From Pseudomonadota bacterium (GTDB lineage Bacteria > Pseudomonadota > Alphaproteobacteria > Acetobacterales > Acetobacteraceae): a stretch of 6,533 nt of DNA. The notes beneath the pieces are model-generated. The model had not been told where the DNA came from and searched no databases. It saw nothing but the letters and a program-made list of their open reading frames with translations. This document shows, piece after piece, positions 6,381-6,533 of this stretch. The stretch is from assembly GCA_021805485.1 (NCBI GenBank), contig JAJZFF010000481.1:1-6533 (forward strand), in the 5' to 3' direction. Position numbers and translations under genes: made by a program. How positions within the stretch are numbered: the first letter of the stretch is position 1; each line of letters begins with the position of its first letter.

Positions 6381-6533
6381 ATGCTGATCGATTCTCATTG
6401 CCATCTCGACTACTTCACCGAGGCCGAGCGCCCCGCCGTCATCGCCCGCGCCCACGAGGCCGGGGTGGAGCGTATGGTGACCATTGGCACCTCGATGCAC
6501 CAGTCGGCAACCGCGATCGCCATCGCCGAGAGC
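6381..6533 (+). CDS. TatD family metal-dependent hydrolase (N-terminal part)
   Basis: The first 51 codons are present and the gene runs off the right edge. The protein opens MLIDSHCHLDYF, where the HxH (His6, His8) is the first metal-ligand pair of the TatD amidohydrolase-like fold. The following text (AHEAGVERMVTIGTS) matches the usual second strand, in which family members carry GV..M..IGT. TatD/YcfH proteins are cytoplasmic metal-dependent hydrolases with reported DNase activity on DNA ends; the biological substrate is often uncertain. The gene is transcribed away from gpmI. No strong ribosome binding site is visible; GGCCGG directly abuts the ATG. The paralogue (tatD, ycfH or yjjV type) cannot be settled from this fragment. 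In many bacteria YcfH-type genes follow metG and the DNA polymerase III delta' gene, but here the gene begins its own transcription unit. Confidence 0.88.
   Translation, partial: MLIDSHCHLDYFTEAERPAVIARAHEAGVERMVTIGTSMHQSATAIAIAES

Overview
The window is a high-GC bacterial chromosome segment, most likely from an alphaproteobacterium. Acetobacteraceae or a close relative is my best guess, from overall protein flavour and gene order rather than a marker gene. It is densely coded housekeeping DNA. I see no mobile element, CRISPR array, tRNA or rRNA, and no sign of foreign DNA.

Six genes lie head to tail on the minus strand. In transcription order they are gpmI (phosphoglycerate mutase, 6284 down to 4769), an envC-like amidase activator (4769-3591), ctpA (S41 carboxy-terminal protease, about 3518-2145), a YibQ-type divergent polysaccharide deacetylase family protein (2158-1175), rppH (Nudix RNA pyrophosphohydrolase, 1178-684) and a dienelactone hydrolase family protein (681-16). 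Most junctions overlap by 1-14 nt or are only a few bases apart. The exception is the roughly 70-nt envC-ctpA gap, so this looks like one operon with translational coupling. The order gpmI-envC-yibQ is also found in E. coli, and ctpA next to rppH (ialA) is known from Bartonella, so this is an old neighbourhood. A seventh gene, a TatD-family metal-dependent hydrolase, starts at 6381 on the plus strand and runs off the window. The 96-bp divergent intergenic region (6285-6380) carries two perfect 7-bp inverted repeats and promoter-like elements.

Functionally the operon mixes glycolysis (GpmI), envelope and peptidoglycan maintenance (EnvC, CtpA, YibQ family), mRNA 5'-end processing (RppH) and an alpha/beta hydrolase of unknown substrate.

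Three things stand out. First, gpmI is broken by a frameshift near 5910, best explained as loss of two bases from a CAGAGC-like stretch. It is either a sequencing or assembly error or a real lesion in a central enzyme. Second, the YibQ-family protein lacks every residue normally associated with metal binding and deacetylase catalysis. Third, the EnvC-like LytM domain is also non-catalytic, as expected for an amidase activator. I found no convincing undescribed system.
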